64,000 nt of DNA, taken from assembly GCA_022824305.1 (NCBI GenBank), contig JAJEAD010000097.1:62001-126000 (forward strand), read 5' to 3'. Positions 63,775-64,000 of the stretch are shown here, piece by piece; the stretch's first letter is position 1; each line of letters begins with the position of its first letter. The notes beneath the pieces were generated by a model. The model saw nothing but the letters and a program-made list of their open reading frames with translations, did no database searches and was not told the origin of the DNA. Origin of the DNA: Gammaproteobacteria bacterium. GTDB lineage: Bacteria > Pseudomonadota > Gammaproteobacteria > HK1. A program made the translations under genes and the position numbers.

Positions 63775-64000
63775 GTGCGTGCGATCCGGGCAATCTTCAA
63801 GCGGGAGCTGGGCGGCTACTTCGCCACTCCCATCGCCTACGTGTTCCTCACGATCTTCGTGTTGCTGTGCGGCGTGTTCACCTTCTACCTCGGGAGGTTC
63901 ATCGAGCTGGGGCAGGCCGATCTCCAGTCCTTCTTCCTCTTCCACCCCTGGCTGTACCTGTTCCTGATTCCGGCGCTGGCCATGCGCCTCTGGGCGGAAG
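63775..64000 (+). CDS. ABC-2 family permease (GldF-like), truncated by the window end
   Basis: Only the first 75 codons are visible, from GTG 63775. The sequence IFKRELGGYFATPIAYVFLTIFVLLCG forms the first membrane helix after an elbow helix, and WLYLFLIPALAMRLWAE begins the next. This matches the N-terminal part of GldF/ABC-2 permeases. The frame continues beyond the window. Confidence 0.85.
   Translation, partial: MRAIRAIFKRELGGYFATPIAYVFLTIFVLLCGVFTFYLGRFIELGQADLQSFFLFHPWLYLFLIPALAMRLWAE

Overview
The window looks like part of a GC-rich proteobacterial chromosome, most likely gammaproteobacterial. The evidence is the housekeeping set: mutY followed by yggX, bolA, sohB, a family B DNA polymerase II, lepA, hemW, trmB, rsmE, argH and a thioredoxin-like 2Fe-2S ferredoxin. 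No transposase, integrase, phage gene or CRISPR array was seen. Almost the whole sequence is coding, with short overlaps (ATGA, GTGA, TTGA) typical of operons. The only RNA gene found is one tRNA-Gly(CCC).

Region 1 (1-23 kb) is accessory catabolism of small nitrogenous molecules. It holds a 3' fragment of a PhyH-like oxygenase, an Uma2-type nuclease, an amidohydrolase coupled to a creatinase/ectoine-hydrolase-type M24 protein, two LLM flavin oxidoreductases, a SnoaL-like protein coupled to a ureohydrolase, a GST, an amine oxidase, an MFS carrier, two Rieske oxygenases with the ECYHC active-site signature of quaternary-amine enzymes, a DgcA/StcD-like flavin/4Fe-4S oxidoreductase, a RidA protein, an SDR, and a cobalt-type nitrile hydratase. 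In the middle is an unusual protein made of two complete ectoine-synthase (EctC) cupins fused head to tail. Gene remnants (amidase, M81 metallopeptidase, perhaps an M19 dipeptidase) mark this as a turnover zone.

Region 2 (23-29 kb) is a compact minus-strand series: rsmE, argH, a MazG-like pyrophosphohydrolase, mutY, yggX, a small membrane protein and a class V aminotransferase.

Region 3 (29-38 kb) is the best candidate for an undescribed system. A GPP34 (GOLPH3-like) domain is fused to a cytochrome P450. Next to it are a LolA-like periplasmic protein, an outer-membrane barrel, an HpnN/MMPL-type RND transporter, and a divergent Rieske oxygenase of the sterol-oxidising (KshA/DAF-36) type. Together they suggest oxidation and trans-envelope movement of a membrane lipid. 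A 112-bp AT-rich element with perfect 14-bp inverted repeats interrupts the transporter operon.

Region 4 (38-53 kb) is mostly core: bolA, sohB, a large exported coiled-coil protein, a PQQ-type sugar dehydrogenase, an MBL hydrolase, an Atm1-like ABC exporter, 2Fe-2S ferredoxin, polB, lepA and hemW. Region 5 (53-64 kb) is transport: a PotABCD-like ABC importer with a Tat-type binding protein, a GST, an RND efflux pump with its adaptor, a second RidA, and the start of an ABC-2 exporter cut by the window edge.
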